The notes: a model not told the origin generated them from the letters alone. A stretch of 64,000 nucleotides of DNA from an uncultured Clostridia bacterium (GCA_937895705.1 CALBKM010000042.1:62001-126000); one strand, 5' to 3'; positions 16,804-25,431 are shown, numbered from the stretch's first letter. Numbers and translations: made by a program.

Positions 16804-18315
16804 TTACTGCCCAACCTTCTGGTTCTCACTCTTCGGCAACGGCACGCGGAAAATTCGTTGTACAAGCTGTCTCGGTTTTAACGGCAAAAGCGGATACAAA
16901 TAACTTCTGCCCCCGATGGTTTTGTTAAAGGTAATGGCCAGTACATCGAGAATAATACCGCCGATATAGCCCCACAGACCGAAGCAATGGGTCAAAATCA
17001 ACAATACAATTCGCATAAACTTCAGTGCATATCCCAGTTCCAGACTGACCTGAGTATAGTTTGCGATTGCCACGAAAGCCATATATAACATTGCCTCACT
17101 GTTAAACCACCCGGACTGCACCGTAAAATCACCGATTATCACACCGGCAATCACGCTGAGGGGCAAACTTAACGTATTTGGAGTATTTAAGGACGCCAGC
17201 CGCAAACCGTCCAATGCAAATTCCAGAATTAAAAACTGTAGCAAAAGCGGGATATTGAGCGGGTCCTTCACCACAATAAACTGCCACCGTTCACTGATCC
17301 ATTCGGGGTGCTGCATCAGAAGCATAAACGTCGGTGTCAGAATCAATGCCAGAATATTTGTTACGAACCGGGTCAAGCGCAAATACGTTCCTGTAATCGG
17401 CGGAAAATAATAATCGTCCGCCTCCTCGACAATATCAAAAATCGTGGTCGGAAGCACCATGGCCTGAGGTGCGTTATCCACCAGAATGATGACATCTCCC
17501 TCCAACACCGCCGCTGCAGCCGCATCCGGCCGCTCCGTAAACTTAAACTTCGGAAAGGGATTGAACCACTTCCCGTGGTACAGACACTCTGCCAGACTCT
17601 GCTGGTTCATGGTCAGACTTTCTACGGAAATCTTTTTGATACGTCGCTTTAACTCCTCCAGAAACTTTTTCTCCACCCGGTCTTCCATGTAGCAAAGCAC
17701 AATATCCGTGTGAGAAACCGTTCCGGCCTCCGTAATATACATGGTAAGTCGCGGATCGCGGATACGTCTGCGGATGAGCGCCGTATTAAACACCAGCGTC
17801 TCCACAAAACCATCCCGGGACCCTCGCATGACTTTATCCTTTTCCGGCTCATCCACACTACGGGCCGGGTACGTTCTGGCATCGATGGAAATGATTTTAT
17901 CGTACCCTTCCAGAATCAACACCGGCACGCCAGACAAAATATTCCGGATGGCCTCGTCTGCCGACGTAATTAACCCCACCTCCACATAAGGCATAAACTT
18001 CTTTAACACCCCGTGGACATCTTCCGGCATATCCTTTGCCTTCAGCCCGAAAAAATACTGCAACAGCTTCTGCATGACTTCATCCTTCACCATACCGTCG
18101 ATAAAGTACATACAAGCCTTTTTCCCACCCATCTCAAAGGTGTGATACAACACATCAAAATTCTCTGTCACCCGTAACGTATTATTAAAATACGCCACGC
18201 TCTCTTCAAAATTCTCCTTTAAACCGGTCAAGACACGCCCTCCTATCTTTTTGAACTGTGCTGTCGTGTATGTGCCTTGCATTTCTGCCGTGACATTCAC
18301 ATTGCTCACATCCAA
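16804..18315 (-). CDS. GerA/SpoVAF-family spore germination protein
   Basis: The protein has 503 residues. It has the soluble N-terminal GerA domain (FEMGGKKACMYFIDGMVKDE, SRDGFVETLVFNTALIRRRI) and a C-terminal membrane domain with about five spans. The signature LLEGD-type segment AVLEGDVIILVDNAPQAMVL and LPTTIFDI is clear. GerA subunits form nutrient germinant receptors in the spore inner membrane; SpoVAF is the homologue linked to dipicolinate channels. No GerB or GerC partner gene is adjacent, so a SpoVAF-like solitary role is possible. The start ATG follows GGAGTGA. This gene is the main evidence for a spore former. Confidence 0.88.
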   Translation of the reverse strand: MDVSNVNVTAEMQGTYTTAQFKKIGGRVLTGLKENFEESVAYFNNTLRVTENFDVLYHTFEMGGKKACMYFIDGMVKDEVMQKLLQYFFGLKAKDMPEDVHGVLKKFMPYVEVGLITSADEAIRNILSGVPVLILEGYDKIISIDARTYPARSVDEPEKDKVMRGSRDGFVETLVFNTALIRRRIRDPRLTMYITEAGTVSHTDIVLCYMEDRVEKKFLEELKRRIKKISVESLTMNQQSLAECLYHGKWFNPFPKFKFTERPDAAAAAVLEGDVIILVDNAPQAMVLPTTIFDIVEEADDYYFPPITGTYLRLTRFVTNILALILTPTFMLLMQHPEWISERWQFIVVKDPLNIPLLLQFLILEFALDGLRLASLNTPNTLSLPLSVIAGVIIGDFTVQSGWFNSEAMLYMAFVAIANYTQVSLELGYALKFMRIVLLILTHCFGLWGYIGGIILDVLAITFNKTIGGRSYLYPLLPLKPRQLVQRIFRVPLPKSENQKVGQ

Positions 18316-18423
18316 AAATTCACTCCGGAATAGCGTGTCTTGATTTCTTTTTAATTATTCTGTTTTTCTCGAAAATCTCCAAAATCTGTTTTTAGTAACA
18401 TCTTCCATTTCAGACTTGTATCT

Positions 18424-18897
18424 TTACTTCAGCCTTCCCTGCTCTTTCAAGTACTCCTCCAGAATATCCGCCGCATCCGCGATAATATCCGGGCACGGGC
18501 GTTTTTTATAATACTCCGGCGTCCGTTCCTCCGGCACCGGCGCACTCACCTTCTCCGACAGTCCCAAAAGCTCTCTACACACGATGGAACCGTTACGTTC
18601 ACGAAAACGTTTCGCCAGTTCCTGTACTCTGGCATACAAATCCATCTTCCCATCCTTTTCCTTCGGGTCCGCATAACCGTACAGCTTACTCAACACAAAA
18701 AACATTCCGCTGACGGAACCGCACACCTCACGAAGTCTGCCCATTCCGCCACCGAAGGCCGACACCAGCTGCGCCAGCGTCTCCGGACTTTCGTCAAAAA
18801 AATCCTCATAAGCCAGCACCACCGCCTGGGCACAATTGTAACCTTCTAAAAACAATTCCTTTGCACGGGTTCCTCTCACACCGTATGCTCTGTCCAT
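18424..18897 (-). CDS. C_GCAxxG_C_C family protein
   Basis: The protein has 157 residues. The family motif is read as YNCAQAV, AFGGGMGRLREVCGSVSGM and, near the end, CPDI, giving the conserved cysteines Cys, Cys and Cys. Members are putative redox or Fe-S binding proteins common in Clostridia, with no assigned reaction. The start follows GAGGAGTG. The gene sits upstream of gerA and downstream of the folate cyclo-ligase gene on the same strand. Confidence 0.88.
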   Translation of the reverse strand: MDRAYGVRGTRAKELFLEGYNCAQAVVLAYEDFFDESPETLAQLVSAFGGGMGRLREVCGSVSGMFFVLSKLYGYADPKEKDGKMDLYARVQELAKRFRERNGSIVCRELLGLSEKVSAPVPEERTPEYYKKRPCPDIIADAADILEEYLKEQGRLK

Positions 18898-18956
18898 GTT
18901 TCACTCCTCCATATCTATGTCTATTTCGTTATTTCATTTTTATCTGCCACTTTGGT

Positions 18957-19586
18957 CTAATCCTCTTTCGGTACATGCAACATCCGCTTTTCCGTCACAA
19001 TCACATCTACCGGCTTATCATGCGCCTCCCGCGGCACTTCCGCCACCAACTGCTCCTCGTAAGCCAGCGCCACCCGTAACACATCCGGATACTTCTCCAT
19101 AAACCGGTCGTAAAATCCGCCGCCGTAGCCCATGCGACCGCCCTTTTTATCAAAGGCACAGCCCGGGACAAAGAGGAGGGTACGTTTTGGGAAAGTAAGG
19201 CCGTTCAGCGACTCCACTTGCACGCCGCCTGCTCCCTTCGTTCCGCTTACCGCCTCACAGCGTTCCGTATCCGGCTCCAAAATCCCTTTATAGCCTTCCA
19301 CCAACTGGGTGAGTTCTGTAATTCGGTAAAAAAACATATCCGTCCCAACCACCTTCGGTACCGCTACCTTGCTTCCCGCCTCAATCGCTTCCTTTAGCAG
19401 CTGTAACGTATCCGCCTCAGTGCGATAGCTGACATAAAAAAGCAACAACTCCGCATTTTGATAAATCTCCCAATTGCGGACGCGCTCGTTCCGAACCTTG
19501 TCCGCTTCTATTCTGTTTTCGTAAGGAATGGCATCCCGCTTTAAAAGCATGGCTTTGCGGAAAGCTTTTTTGTCGTCTATGTTCAT
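18957..19586 (-). CDS. 5-formyltetrahydrofolate cyclo-ligase
   Basis: The protein has 209 residues. It converts 5-formyl-THF to 5,10-methenyl-THF using ATP. The N-terminal basic helix KKAFRKAMLLKRD, the YVSYRTEADT strand and the signature GGRMGYGGGFYDRFM (binding the phosphate and folate) are all present. The length matches the family. It starts behind GAGGAGAC, 11 bp after the methyltransferase gene stop, and is probably co-transcribed with it. Confidence 0.93.
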   Translation of the reverse strand: MNIDDKKAFRKAMLLKRDAIPYENRIEADKVRNERVRNWEIYQNAELLLFYVSYRTEADTLQLLKEAIEAGSKVAVPKVVGTDMFFYRITELTQLVEGYKGILEPDTERCEAVSGTKGAGGVQVESLNGLTFPKRTLLFVPGCAFDKKGGRMGYGGGFYDRFMEKYPDVLRVALAYEEQLVAEVPREAHDKPVDVIVTEKRMLHVPKED

Positions 19587-19597
19587 AAAAGTCTCCT

Positions 19598-20515
19598 CTA
19601 CAAATACATCTTTCCGCTCTGATGACCTTCCTTCGCCACAACATACATCCGCTCACACTCCGGTCCCGGTGCCTCATGAGTCAACACATCATAGGCCGCC
19701 ACAAAGGTCATCCCAGCCTCCGCAAGCAAACGTTTCACCTCTTCTAACGGATAGGCCCTCTGCAAGTGCACCTCTTCGTACTTTTCATAAAGCGGCGCAC
19801 CGCCCTCCTCGTCTTCCTCCGTCTCTGCTTTGGCAAACAAAGTCAGACAATACTCGTTCAGACGCTTTTCCTCGTCATACAAATTCTCCCAAATGAAACT
19901 GACATCCTCCCGGTTCTCCGCAATGGTGGTGTCGCCCATCAGCTCCTTGTACTTATATTCGGTGTTCATATCAAAAATAAACACGCCGTCCTTGTCCAAA
20001 TAGTTATTCACCAGCCGGAACACCGAGAGCAAATCCTCGTCCGAGGTCATATAATTCATACTGTCGCAAATGCTGACCACCGCTGACACGGTGCCGTATA
20101 ACTCGAATTCACGCATATCCTGCTGAAGATAGAGGATGGAAGGCTCGGAAATGTCTACGTCTCCGTTTTCCTGCTCGTCTGCACTATCCTCTTCGAAGAT
20201 ATCCCCGCTCTCTTCATCCGGCATATCTGCCTCTTCGTCTATATCCTCGAAATCCCCCTCATACGCTCCGTACTCCTGCTCTCTGGCCACATCAAGCATC
20301 TCCTCCGACAAATCGATACCGATCATATCGTAACCCGCTGCCGCCAGACGCCTTGTCATCTGTCCGGTACCGCAACCCAGCTCACATACCAGTCCCTCCG
20401 TCACACCGTTCTCCTTCAAAAGACCGATTAAATACTCTGCCCACTCATCGTAAGGCACATTATCCATCAGTTCATCATATACATATGCAAATGCGGAATA
20501 ACTGTACTTTTCCAT
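19598..20515 (-). CDS. Class I SAM-dependent methyltransferase with an acidic insert
   Basis: The protein has 305 residues. The SAM-binding motif I is VCELGCGTGQMTRRLAAAGY followed by MIGIDLSEEML. Motif IV is VSICDSMNYMTSDEDL and motif VI VFIFDMNTEYKYKEL. Between motif II and the ILYLQQDMREF strand is an insert of about 40 residues made almost only of Asp and Glu (DIDEEADMPDEESGD and beyond), which homologues of this family normally lack. The substrate is not known. The gene precedes the folate cyclo-ligase gene in one operon. Confidence 0.88.
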   Translation of the reverse strand: MEKYSYSAFAYVYDELMDNVPYDEWAEYLIGLLKENGVTEGLVCELGCGTGQMTRRLAAAGYDMIGIDLSEEMLDVAREQEYGAYEGDFEDIDEEADMPDEESGDIFEEDSADEQENGDVDISEPSILYLQQDMREFELYGTVSAVVSICDSMNYMTSDEDLLSVFRLVNNYLDKDGVFIFDMNTEYKYKELMGDTTIAENREDVSFIWENLYDEEKRLNEYCLTLFAKAETEEDEEGGAPLYEKYEEVHLQRAYPLEEVKRLLAEAGMTFVAAYDVLTHEAPGPECERMYVVAKEGHQSGKMYL

Positions 20516-20664
20516 AAAAAACCTCCCGAAAAGCTTCGTGTAAATTTACCATCAGAATACCACAAAGCCTTTCGAGAGTCAAATTGGGAACGCACATTCT
20601 AATGCCCCACTTTCTTAACACCCCCTTTACACAAAAAGTACTGGATTTTTTCAAAGTTCTAAGG
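20516..20664. other. Divergent intergenic region
   Basis: This region lies between the methyltransferase (minus) and the riboswitch-controlled decarboxylase gene (plus). It carries no gene. It must hold the promoters of both; only the plus-strand -10 TATAAT (20665-20670) is clear, with a weak -35. Confidence 0.6.
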
Positions 20665-20670
20665 TATAAT
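20665..20670 (+). promoter_or_regulatory. -10 of the decarboxylase promoter
   Basis: TATAAT, with a start expected near 20677, just before the riboswitch. The -35 (around 20642) is far from consensus. Confidence 0.6.
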
Positions 20671-20681
20671 ACATTTATGAA

Positions 20682-20814
20682 GGTACTCAAAAGGGAGTAG
20701 CCGGCACATAGTGTGCATTCCGTTGCGTCAGAACGATTGGCGACAATCCGCAGGGAATTGAAATGGCGAGACTTTTGTTACAACATTGATTCGTTGTAAT
20801 GAAGGTCTTTTTCT
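20682..20814 (+). promoter_or_regulatory. yybP-ykoY (manganese-type) riboswitch with overlapping terminator
   Basis: CAAAAGGGAGTAGCC (20688-20702) and GGCGAGACTTTTG (20765-20777) match the two conserved legs of the yybP-ykoY class and pair through CAAAAG/CTTTTG and GCC/GGC. Between them are hairpin GCACATAGTGTGC and the second binding leg GCGTCAGAACG with hairpin GATTGGCGACAATC. Downstream, GACTTTTGTTACAAC (20770-20784) pairs over 15 bp (three G-U) with GTTGTAATGAAGGTC and a TTTTTC run follows. The terminator reuses the ACTTTTG strand of the aptamer, so ligand binding should prevent termination (ON switch). Confidence 0.8.
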
Positions 20815-20851
20815 TTGCGCTACTCTACTACTTACTCAAAGGAGAGAAACT

Positions 20852-21985
20852 ATGGATTTCTTAATCGAAGGCATAATGTCTGTCACCTGGCAGCAGTGTG
20901 TCATGTACGTAATCGGTGCCCTGCTCATCTGGCTCGGTATCAAAAAGGAATACGAGCCGTCCCTCTTGGTTCCGATGGGCTTCGGTGCGATTTTGGTGAA
21001 CTTTCCGTTTACATCCGTACTTAATCAGACCATTGAAGGCGTAGATGCGGCAGGTATTATCGAGTGGTTATTCGATGTCGGTATTCATGCTTCCGAGGCA
21101 ATGCCGATTCTTCTGTTTATCGGTATCGGTGCAATGATCGACTTCGGACCGCTTCTTTCCAACCCGTCCATGTTTTTATACGGCGGTGCGGCACAGTTCG
21201 GTATTTTCTTCGCAATTACCCTTGCCGCAATTTTCGGCTTTGACTTAAAGGACGCTGCTTCCATCGGTATCATCGGTGCGGCGGACGGTCCGACCGCGAT
21301 TTTGGTATCCCAGGTATTAGATTCCAAGTACGTAGGTGCAATCGCCGTTGCGGCATACTCTTACATGGCACTTGTTCCGATTATCCAGCCGGCGGTGATT
21401 AAAGTTTCCACCACGAAAAAAGAGCGCCGTATCCATATGGAATACAATCCGAAGAACGTTTCCAAGGTAACCCGTATTTTGTTCCCGATTATCGTTACCT
21501 TTGTGGTAGGTTTCATTTCCCCGCAGTCCGTTTCCCTGGTTGGTTTCCTTATGTTCGGTAACTTACTGCGTGAGTGCGGAGTTCTCGGCACCATGTCCGA
21601 CACCGCTCAGAACGGCCTTGCGAACCTGATCACCTTGCTTCTCGGCATCACCATTTCCTTCAGCATGAAGGCCGAAGATTTTGTACAGGTAGATACCCTG
21701 TTAATCATGGGTATCGGCTTACTTGCCTTTATCTTCGATACCTTCGCCGGTGTTATGTTTGTTAAGTTCATGAACCTGTTCCGCAAGAAGAAGATCAATC
21801 CGATGGTGGGTGCAGCAGGTATTTCCGCTTTCCCGATGGCTTCCCGTGTGGTTCAGAAGCTGGCACAGAAGGAGGAGCCGGGTAACATCATCCTGATGCA
21901 TGCAGCCGGCGCAAACGTAGCCGGTCAGATCGCTTCCGCAGTTGCGGGCGGTCTCGTTATCAAGTTAGTTCTCGGTATGTTATAA
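20852..21985 (+). CDS. Sodium-translocating decarboxylase, beta subunit
   Basis: The protein has 377 residues from ATG 20852 behind GGAGAG; the longer frame from 20786 would overlap the terminator. It is the membrane carrier subunit of biotin-dependent Na+ pumps (oxaloacetate, methylmalonyl-CoA or glutaconyl-CoA decarboxylase). It has about nine hydrophobic spans, the GIGAMIDFGPLLSNPSMF loop with the essential Asp, GIIGAADGPTAILVS, and GISAFPMASRVVQKL. Alpha and biotin-carrier genes are not in the window, so the substrate cannot be set. It is followed by a 46-aa membrane subunit and preceded by a manganese-type riboswitch. Confidence 0.92.
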   Translation: MDFLIEGIMSVTWQQCVMYVIGALLIWLGIKKEYEPSLLVPMGFGAILVNFPFTSVLNQTIEGVDAAGIIEWLFDVGIHASEAMPILLFIGIGAMIDFGPLLSNPSMFLYGGAAQFGIFFAITLAAIFGFDLKDAASIGIIGAADGPTAILVSQVLDSKYVGAIAVAAYSYMALVPIIQPAVIKVSTTKKERRIHMEYNPKNVSKVTRILFPIIVTFVVGFISPQSVSLVGFLMFGNLLRECGVLGTMSDTAQNGLANLITLLLGITISFSMKAEDFVQVDTLLIMGIGLLAFIFDTFAGVMFVKFMNLFRKKKINPMVGAAGISAFPMASRVVQKLAQKEEPGNIILMHAAGANVAGQIASAVAGGLVIKLVLGML

Positions 21986-21997
21986 GGAGGTGCTGTG

Positions 21998-22138
21998 ATG
22001 AATATCAATTGGGATAATGTAATGGACACCCTTGAAATTATGGGAAAAGGCATGCTCGGTATTTTCGCAACAATCATCATTGTTATGATTGTGGTATTCC
22101 TGCTTTCTAAGACAGGCAAGAAAAAAGACGCCGAATAA
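21998..22138 (+). CDS. Small membrane subunit of the sodium pump (OadG-like)
   Basis: The protein has 46 residues: MNINWDNVMDTLEIMGKGML, one membrane span (FATIIIVMIVVFLL), and a basic tail (SKTGKKKDAE). Its size and the GKGMLGIF..IIVMIVV pattern match gamma or delta subunits that anchor Na+ decarboxylase complexes. It starts 12 bp after the beta subunit with a perfect AAGGAGGTG site, and its stop is followed by a terminator. It is shorter than a usual OadG, lacking the extended C-terminus. Confidence 0.8.
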   Translation: MNINWDNVMDTLEIMGKGMLGIFATIIIVMIVVFLLSKTGKKKDAE

Positions 22139-22163
22139 AGCACAACTTACTCTGTAAACCGAA

Positions 22164-22203
22164 GAAACCCTCCGGAGGTCTACTCCCGGAGGGTTTCTTT
22201 TTG
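22164..22203 (+). terminator. Terminator of the sodium pump operon
   Basis: GAAACCCTCCGG (22164-22175) pairs with CCGGAGGGTTTC (22186-22197), then a T-run. Confidence 0.9.
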
Positions 22204-22247
22204 TATTTACTCTATCACTTAAATTCATTTGCGTTACATCGGAGAAT

Positions 22248-23177
22248 TCACGCTTCCTTGCTTCGTTCTCTCTTACCGATCCCATACGCCAGTAAAAAAC
22301 CCACCGCCACGCACACACCGCACAACAAATAGTTTCCTGCCACATCCTTCGGAAACAGCTCCGGCAGCGACCCCAAAATAAACCCGAAAATAATTAAAAA
22401 CGTCTGCTTCGGATATTTGGTCATCAAAGTATCCAATGTCTTTGTAATAAGGAGAATCCCAAGAACCGTACCGATGCCCAGTGGAATCAAAGGAACGACT
22501 CTGAACTCGCTGATACAAGCAAGTAACTCTTCATAGATGCCCAGCGTGTAGAGCATCTGGGAAGCACTAACTCCCGGTAATACCAAAGCTATCGCCAGAA
22601 TAACACCGCCCGCAAGCTTCAAAAGAAACGCTCCGATGCCGCCTGCTGCCTCCAGAGAAAACATTTCCTCCGGCAAGAAGGTCAGGCCGTAGACAAGCCC
22701 GGCTCCAATCACCGGCAATAAAATCAACCATACCGAGAACTTTTTTACCTTTGCGGAGGCCAGTATCAACGGAATCCCGCCTGCCACCGCCCCAAGGAAG
22801 AAAAATCGCACATAACCTCCCGCCACCGGTTGCTCCAAAAGTCCGGAAATCAGCTTTGCGAACAGAAGCATGCCCAATCCGGCACCAAGAAGGAATACGG
22901 TCAGAAAGAGAATGCTTGACAACGCCCGCTTTCGGTAAGAAGTCCAATCCATCTTATACTTTTCTTTTCCGTCAACGCTTACCTTCCCTCCGGCGGTCTT
23001 CTCCGTTTGTACCGTTCCGTCTGTCTCACCCTTTCTTCCGGGCACCAGTCCGCTGACCGCACTAATGAGCCGGTCATAAATTCCCACCAATATGGCCATG
23101 GTTCCGCCGGATACTCCGGGCACTGTCATGGTACCGCCGATCCACAGCCCCTTTAATAGAATTTCCAATTGCTTCAT
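22248..23177 (-). CDS. DUF368 membrane protein (undecaprenyl-phosphate transporter family)
   Basis: The protein has 309 residues and about eight membrane spans. The DUF368 N-terminus, KGLWIGGTMTVPGVSGGTMA, is followed by the repeat VILAIALVLPGVSASQML, the two inverted halves typical of the family. DUF368 proteins (PopT) were shown in other bacteria to recycle undecaprenyl phosphate across the membrane. A lysine-rich cytoplasmic loop of about 40 residues (GRKGETDGTVQTEKTAGG) interrupts the first half. It starts 10 bp after the DUF47 gene with GTAGGAG, in an operon with the phosphate transporter. Confidence 0.9.
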   Translation of the reverse strand: MKQLEILLKGLWIGGTMTVPGVSGGTMAILVGIYDRLISAVSGLVPGRKGETDGTVQTEKTAGGKVSVDGKEKYKMDWTSYRKRALSSILFLTVFLLGAGLGMLLFAKLISGLLEQPVAGGYVRFFFLGAVAGGIPLILASAKVKKFSVWLILLPVIGAGLVYGLTFLPEEMFSLEAAGGIGAFLLKLAGGVILAIALVLPGVSASQMLYTLGIYEELLACISEFRVVPLIPLGIGTVLGILLITKTLDTLMTKYPKQTFLIIFGFILGSLPELFPKDVAGNYLLCGVCVAVGFLLAYGIGKRERSKEA

Positions 23178-23187
23178 ATCGCCACTC

Positions 23188-23811
23188 CTACGAATTCTTC
23201 ATAATCACCGCTTCCACGATATCCGCCGCATGCTCACAGGCATCCATACAACGTTCCAGGTAAGAATAGATGTCACGCCATGCAATCACGGTTAAGGCAT
23301 CCTCCCCGCCGGTATGAAGTGCTCTCATCCCTTCGATAAATAACCGGTCTCCCTTCTCCTCCAAATCATTGATACGGATTAAATAGTCCTTAAGCTTCGT
23401 AGATTTACGGAACTCCGGGAACTCCTCCATGGCAGTCTTAAGCGCTTCACAGGCAGCAATCACCAAGTCCGTCATTTCGATTGCATTCTGCTTTACCGTA
23501 TCAATATTGCAAATGTAAATCCGCAAAAATACATCCTCAATGGTATCTGTAATATCATCCAGATTTTGTGCCAGAGATACGATATCCTCCCGCTCGATCG
23601 GAGTAATAAATGCCTTATTTAACATATTCATCAGTTCATGCTTTTTCATATCGGCCTCATGCTCGATTTTATGAATCTGCTCCTGCTTCTTCGCCATATC
23701 TGCCTTAGAATAATGCTTTAAAGATTCCCCCAACAGCGTTGCCGCACGCTGAGAGCACTCCACGCACGCAATAAAATTATCAAAATAGTAACGGTCACCT
23801 TTCTTTGCCAT
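23188..23811 (-). CDS. DUF47/PhoU-like phosphate transport regulator
   Basis: The protein has 207 residues, nearly all helical. It belongs to the DUF47 (TIGR00153) family that is encoded with PiT-type phosphate transporters and is thought to control them. Conserved stretches include IHKIEHEADMKKHELM, FITPIEREDIVSLAQNLDDI, and DIYSYLERCMDACEHAADIVE. The start follows AAAGGAG. It lies between the PiT transporter and DUF368 genes on one operon. Confidence 0.92.
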   Translation of the reverse strand: MAKKGDRYYFDNFIACVECSQRAATLLGESLKHYSKADMAKKQEQIHKIEHEADMKKHELMNMLNKAFITPIEREDIVSLAQNLDDITDTIEDVFLRIYICNIDTVKQNAIEMTDLVIAACEALKTAMEEFPEFRKSTKLKDYLIRINDLEEKGDRLFIEGMRALHTGGEDALTVIAWRDIYSYLERCMDACEHAADIVEAVIMKNS

Positions 23812-23902
23812 AATTTTCTCTCCTTTTTAAACTATGTATTCTTCTAACGTTCTATACAGAACAAAGCGTCCCTCTTCGGGAACTCTCGCGCCGCACGGTC
23901 AC

Positions 23903-24955
23903 TTACGCCAACACCATGAACAACTGTGCCATCAAGAAGCCGATAAGCCCGCATCCCGGAAACGTCAATATCCAGGTCAGTACCATCTCCTTCACCACGC
24001 CGAAATTAATGGCCGACAAACGTTTTACCGCACCAACGCCCATAATCGCCGTAGTCTTCGTGTGTGTCGTACTGACCGGAATACCGAAGGTGGAAGATAA
24101 AAACAAACAAAAGCTCGCCGCAATATCTGCGGAAAAGCCTTGGAATTTTTCCAAACGAACCATATCCATGCCGACGGACTTAATAATCTTCTTACCACCG
24201 ATGGAGGTTCCCAGTCCCATGACCACGGAACACAATAACATCATCCAAAACGGCGGCTGTACCGCTGTCGTCGTATCGAATCCGTTCACCAGAAACAATG
24301 CCAGCAAAAGCACACCCATAAACTTCTGTCCGTCCTGGGCACCGTGCATAAAAGAGGTTGCCGCACTGCCCACGATCTGTGCTCCCGTAAAAAACTTATT
24401 GGTCTTCCTGCGTTCCATATTCCTGCAAAGAAAAATTGTCATCTTCGATGCTCCGTATCCGCTGGCAAAACCGAGAATACTGGAAAGGCCCAGCCCGTAA
24501 ATCACTTTCATCCATTCTGCCGGATTAATTCCGGAAAGACCGCCCTGCAAGGAAATTGCCGCACCGGACAAACCCGCAATCAACGCATGACTTTCACTGG
24601 TAGGAATACCGAAATACCAGGCGGCCACCGCCCACACCACTATGGCAAACATGGCCGCACACAGGGCAATCAATGCCTTTTTATTGTCTCCGTTAAAATT
24701 CACCATGTTCTTAATGGTCATAGCCACTGTGGTGTTTACCAAAGACATTACCAACACACCTAAAAAGTTACATACCGCCGACATCAGAATCGCCGCTCCC
24801 GCCGGCATACTTCTTGTGGCTACGCAAGTGGCAATGGCGTTGGGCGCATCGGTCCACCCGTTTACAAAAATGACCCCCAACGTCAACAGTACCGCAATGA
24901 GCAGTACCGGGTTCTCCAACATCTGTGTGAGGAAGTAGGAAAACGAAATATTCAT
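23903..24955 (-). CDS. pit: PiT-family inorganic phosphate transporter
   Basis: The protein has 350 residues from ATG 24955 behind AGGAGG; an in-frame TTG at 24961 is not needed. It is a phosphate:cation symporter. The two family signatures are FVNGWTDAPNAIATCVATR in the first half and GFDTTTAVQPPFW.. with ILTWILTFPGCGLIG in the second, on about ten membrane spans. A CCGGTCGAAGACCGG hairpin (24974-24988) sits just before the ribosome site and could limit translation. It is the first gene of the pit-DUF47-DUF368 operon. Confidence 0.93.
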   Translation of the reverse strand: MNISFSYFLTQMLENPVLLIAVLLTLGVIFVNGWTDAPNAIATCVATRSMPAGAAILMSAVCNFLGVLVMSLVNTTVAMTIKNMVNFNGDNKKALIALCAAMFAIVVWAVAAWYFGIPTSESHALIAGLSGAAISLQGGLSGINPAEWMKVIYGLGLSSILGFASGYGASKMTIFLCRNMERRKTNKFFTGAQIVGSAATSFMHGAQDGQKFMGVLLLALFLVNGFDTTTAVQPPFWMMLLCSVVMGLGTSIGGKKIIKSVGMDMVRLEKFQGFSADIAASFCLFLSSTFGIPVSTTHTKTTAIMGVGAVKRLSAINFGVVKEMVLTWILTFPGCGLIGFLMAQLFMVLA

Positions 24956-25170
24956 GTACAATCCTCCTAAAGCCGGTCTTCGACCGGTTTTTCGTTATGT
25001 CCTCGCTTTCGTCATACTCGGACAATCTCAGTATACAGGAAAAAGCTGTTAAATCTCTGCAAAGCACCCGGCAACTTCTGTTAAAAACATATAAAGAGCG
25101 AAGCTCTTTCTCAAGAACTTCGCTCAGCAAAACATCACCTATTCTCCCACAACAGCATCGGGTGTGGCGA
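24956..25170. other. Leader region of the phosphate transport operon
   Basis: No gene is seen. A GAGCGAAG/CTTCGCTC stem (25097-25126) and the hairpin before the pit ribosome site are visible; a possible -10 TATACT (minus) lies near 25033. No consensus -35 or Pho-box was found. Confidence 0.5.
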
Positions 25171-25424
25171 ATTCTTGCAAGTGTCAGGGAACTTGCCTAA
25201 ACCGAAAAAAACGGACAGAGGAATCTCTTTCGTAGCCTTCCCGAAGGGGCGCGTCCTTAGCCGAGTCGATATCACCTCTTAACGGTTCTAAGTCTCGAGG
25301 CCACACCCGAGAGACGTTTAGAACCGATTAGAGGAAGATTGACGAGGCGTTGCGCCCAGCAAGAAAGATATTCCTCTGTCCGTCTTTTTCGGTCTTAGCA
25401 AACCTCCCACTTACAAGAATGGGA
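25171..25424. repeat. Long foldback element A (about 254 bp, imperfect hairpin)
   Basis: The left arm from ATTCTTGCAAGTG (25171) through ACCGAAAAAAACGGACAGAGG is repeated in reverse complement on the right, ending CACTTACAAGAAT (25423). The best-matched blocks are 25201-25231 with 25363-25393 (two mismatches), then CCTCTTAACGGTTCTAA (25275-25291) with TTAGAACCGATTAGAGG (25318-25334). The centre is a small hairpin GTCTCG...CGAGAGAC. It contains no ORF. It lies directly after the GH2 stop on the minus strand. It has the architecture of a MITE or of a large structured RNA. Confidence 0.75.
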
Positions 25425-25431
25425 CGCCGCC

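Noticed and set aside
15945..16928. A 327-codon plus-strand frame
   Set aside because: It is a shadow of the GH115 gene and its upstream region; base composition follows the third-position pattern of the minus-strand gene.
24768..25130. A 120-codon minus-strand frame at the start of pit
   Set aside because: It runs out of frame into the phosphate transporter gene and has no ribosome site.
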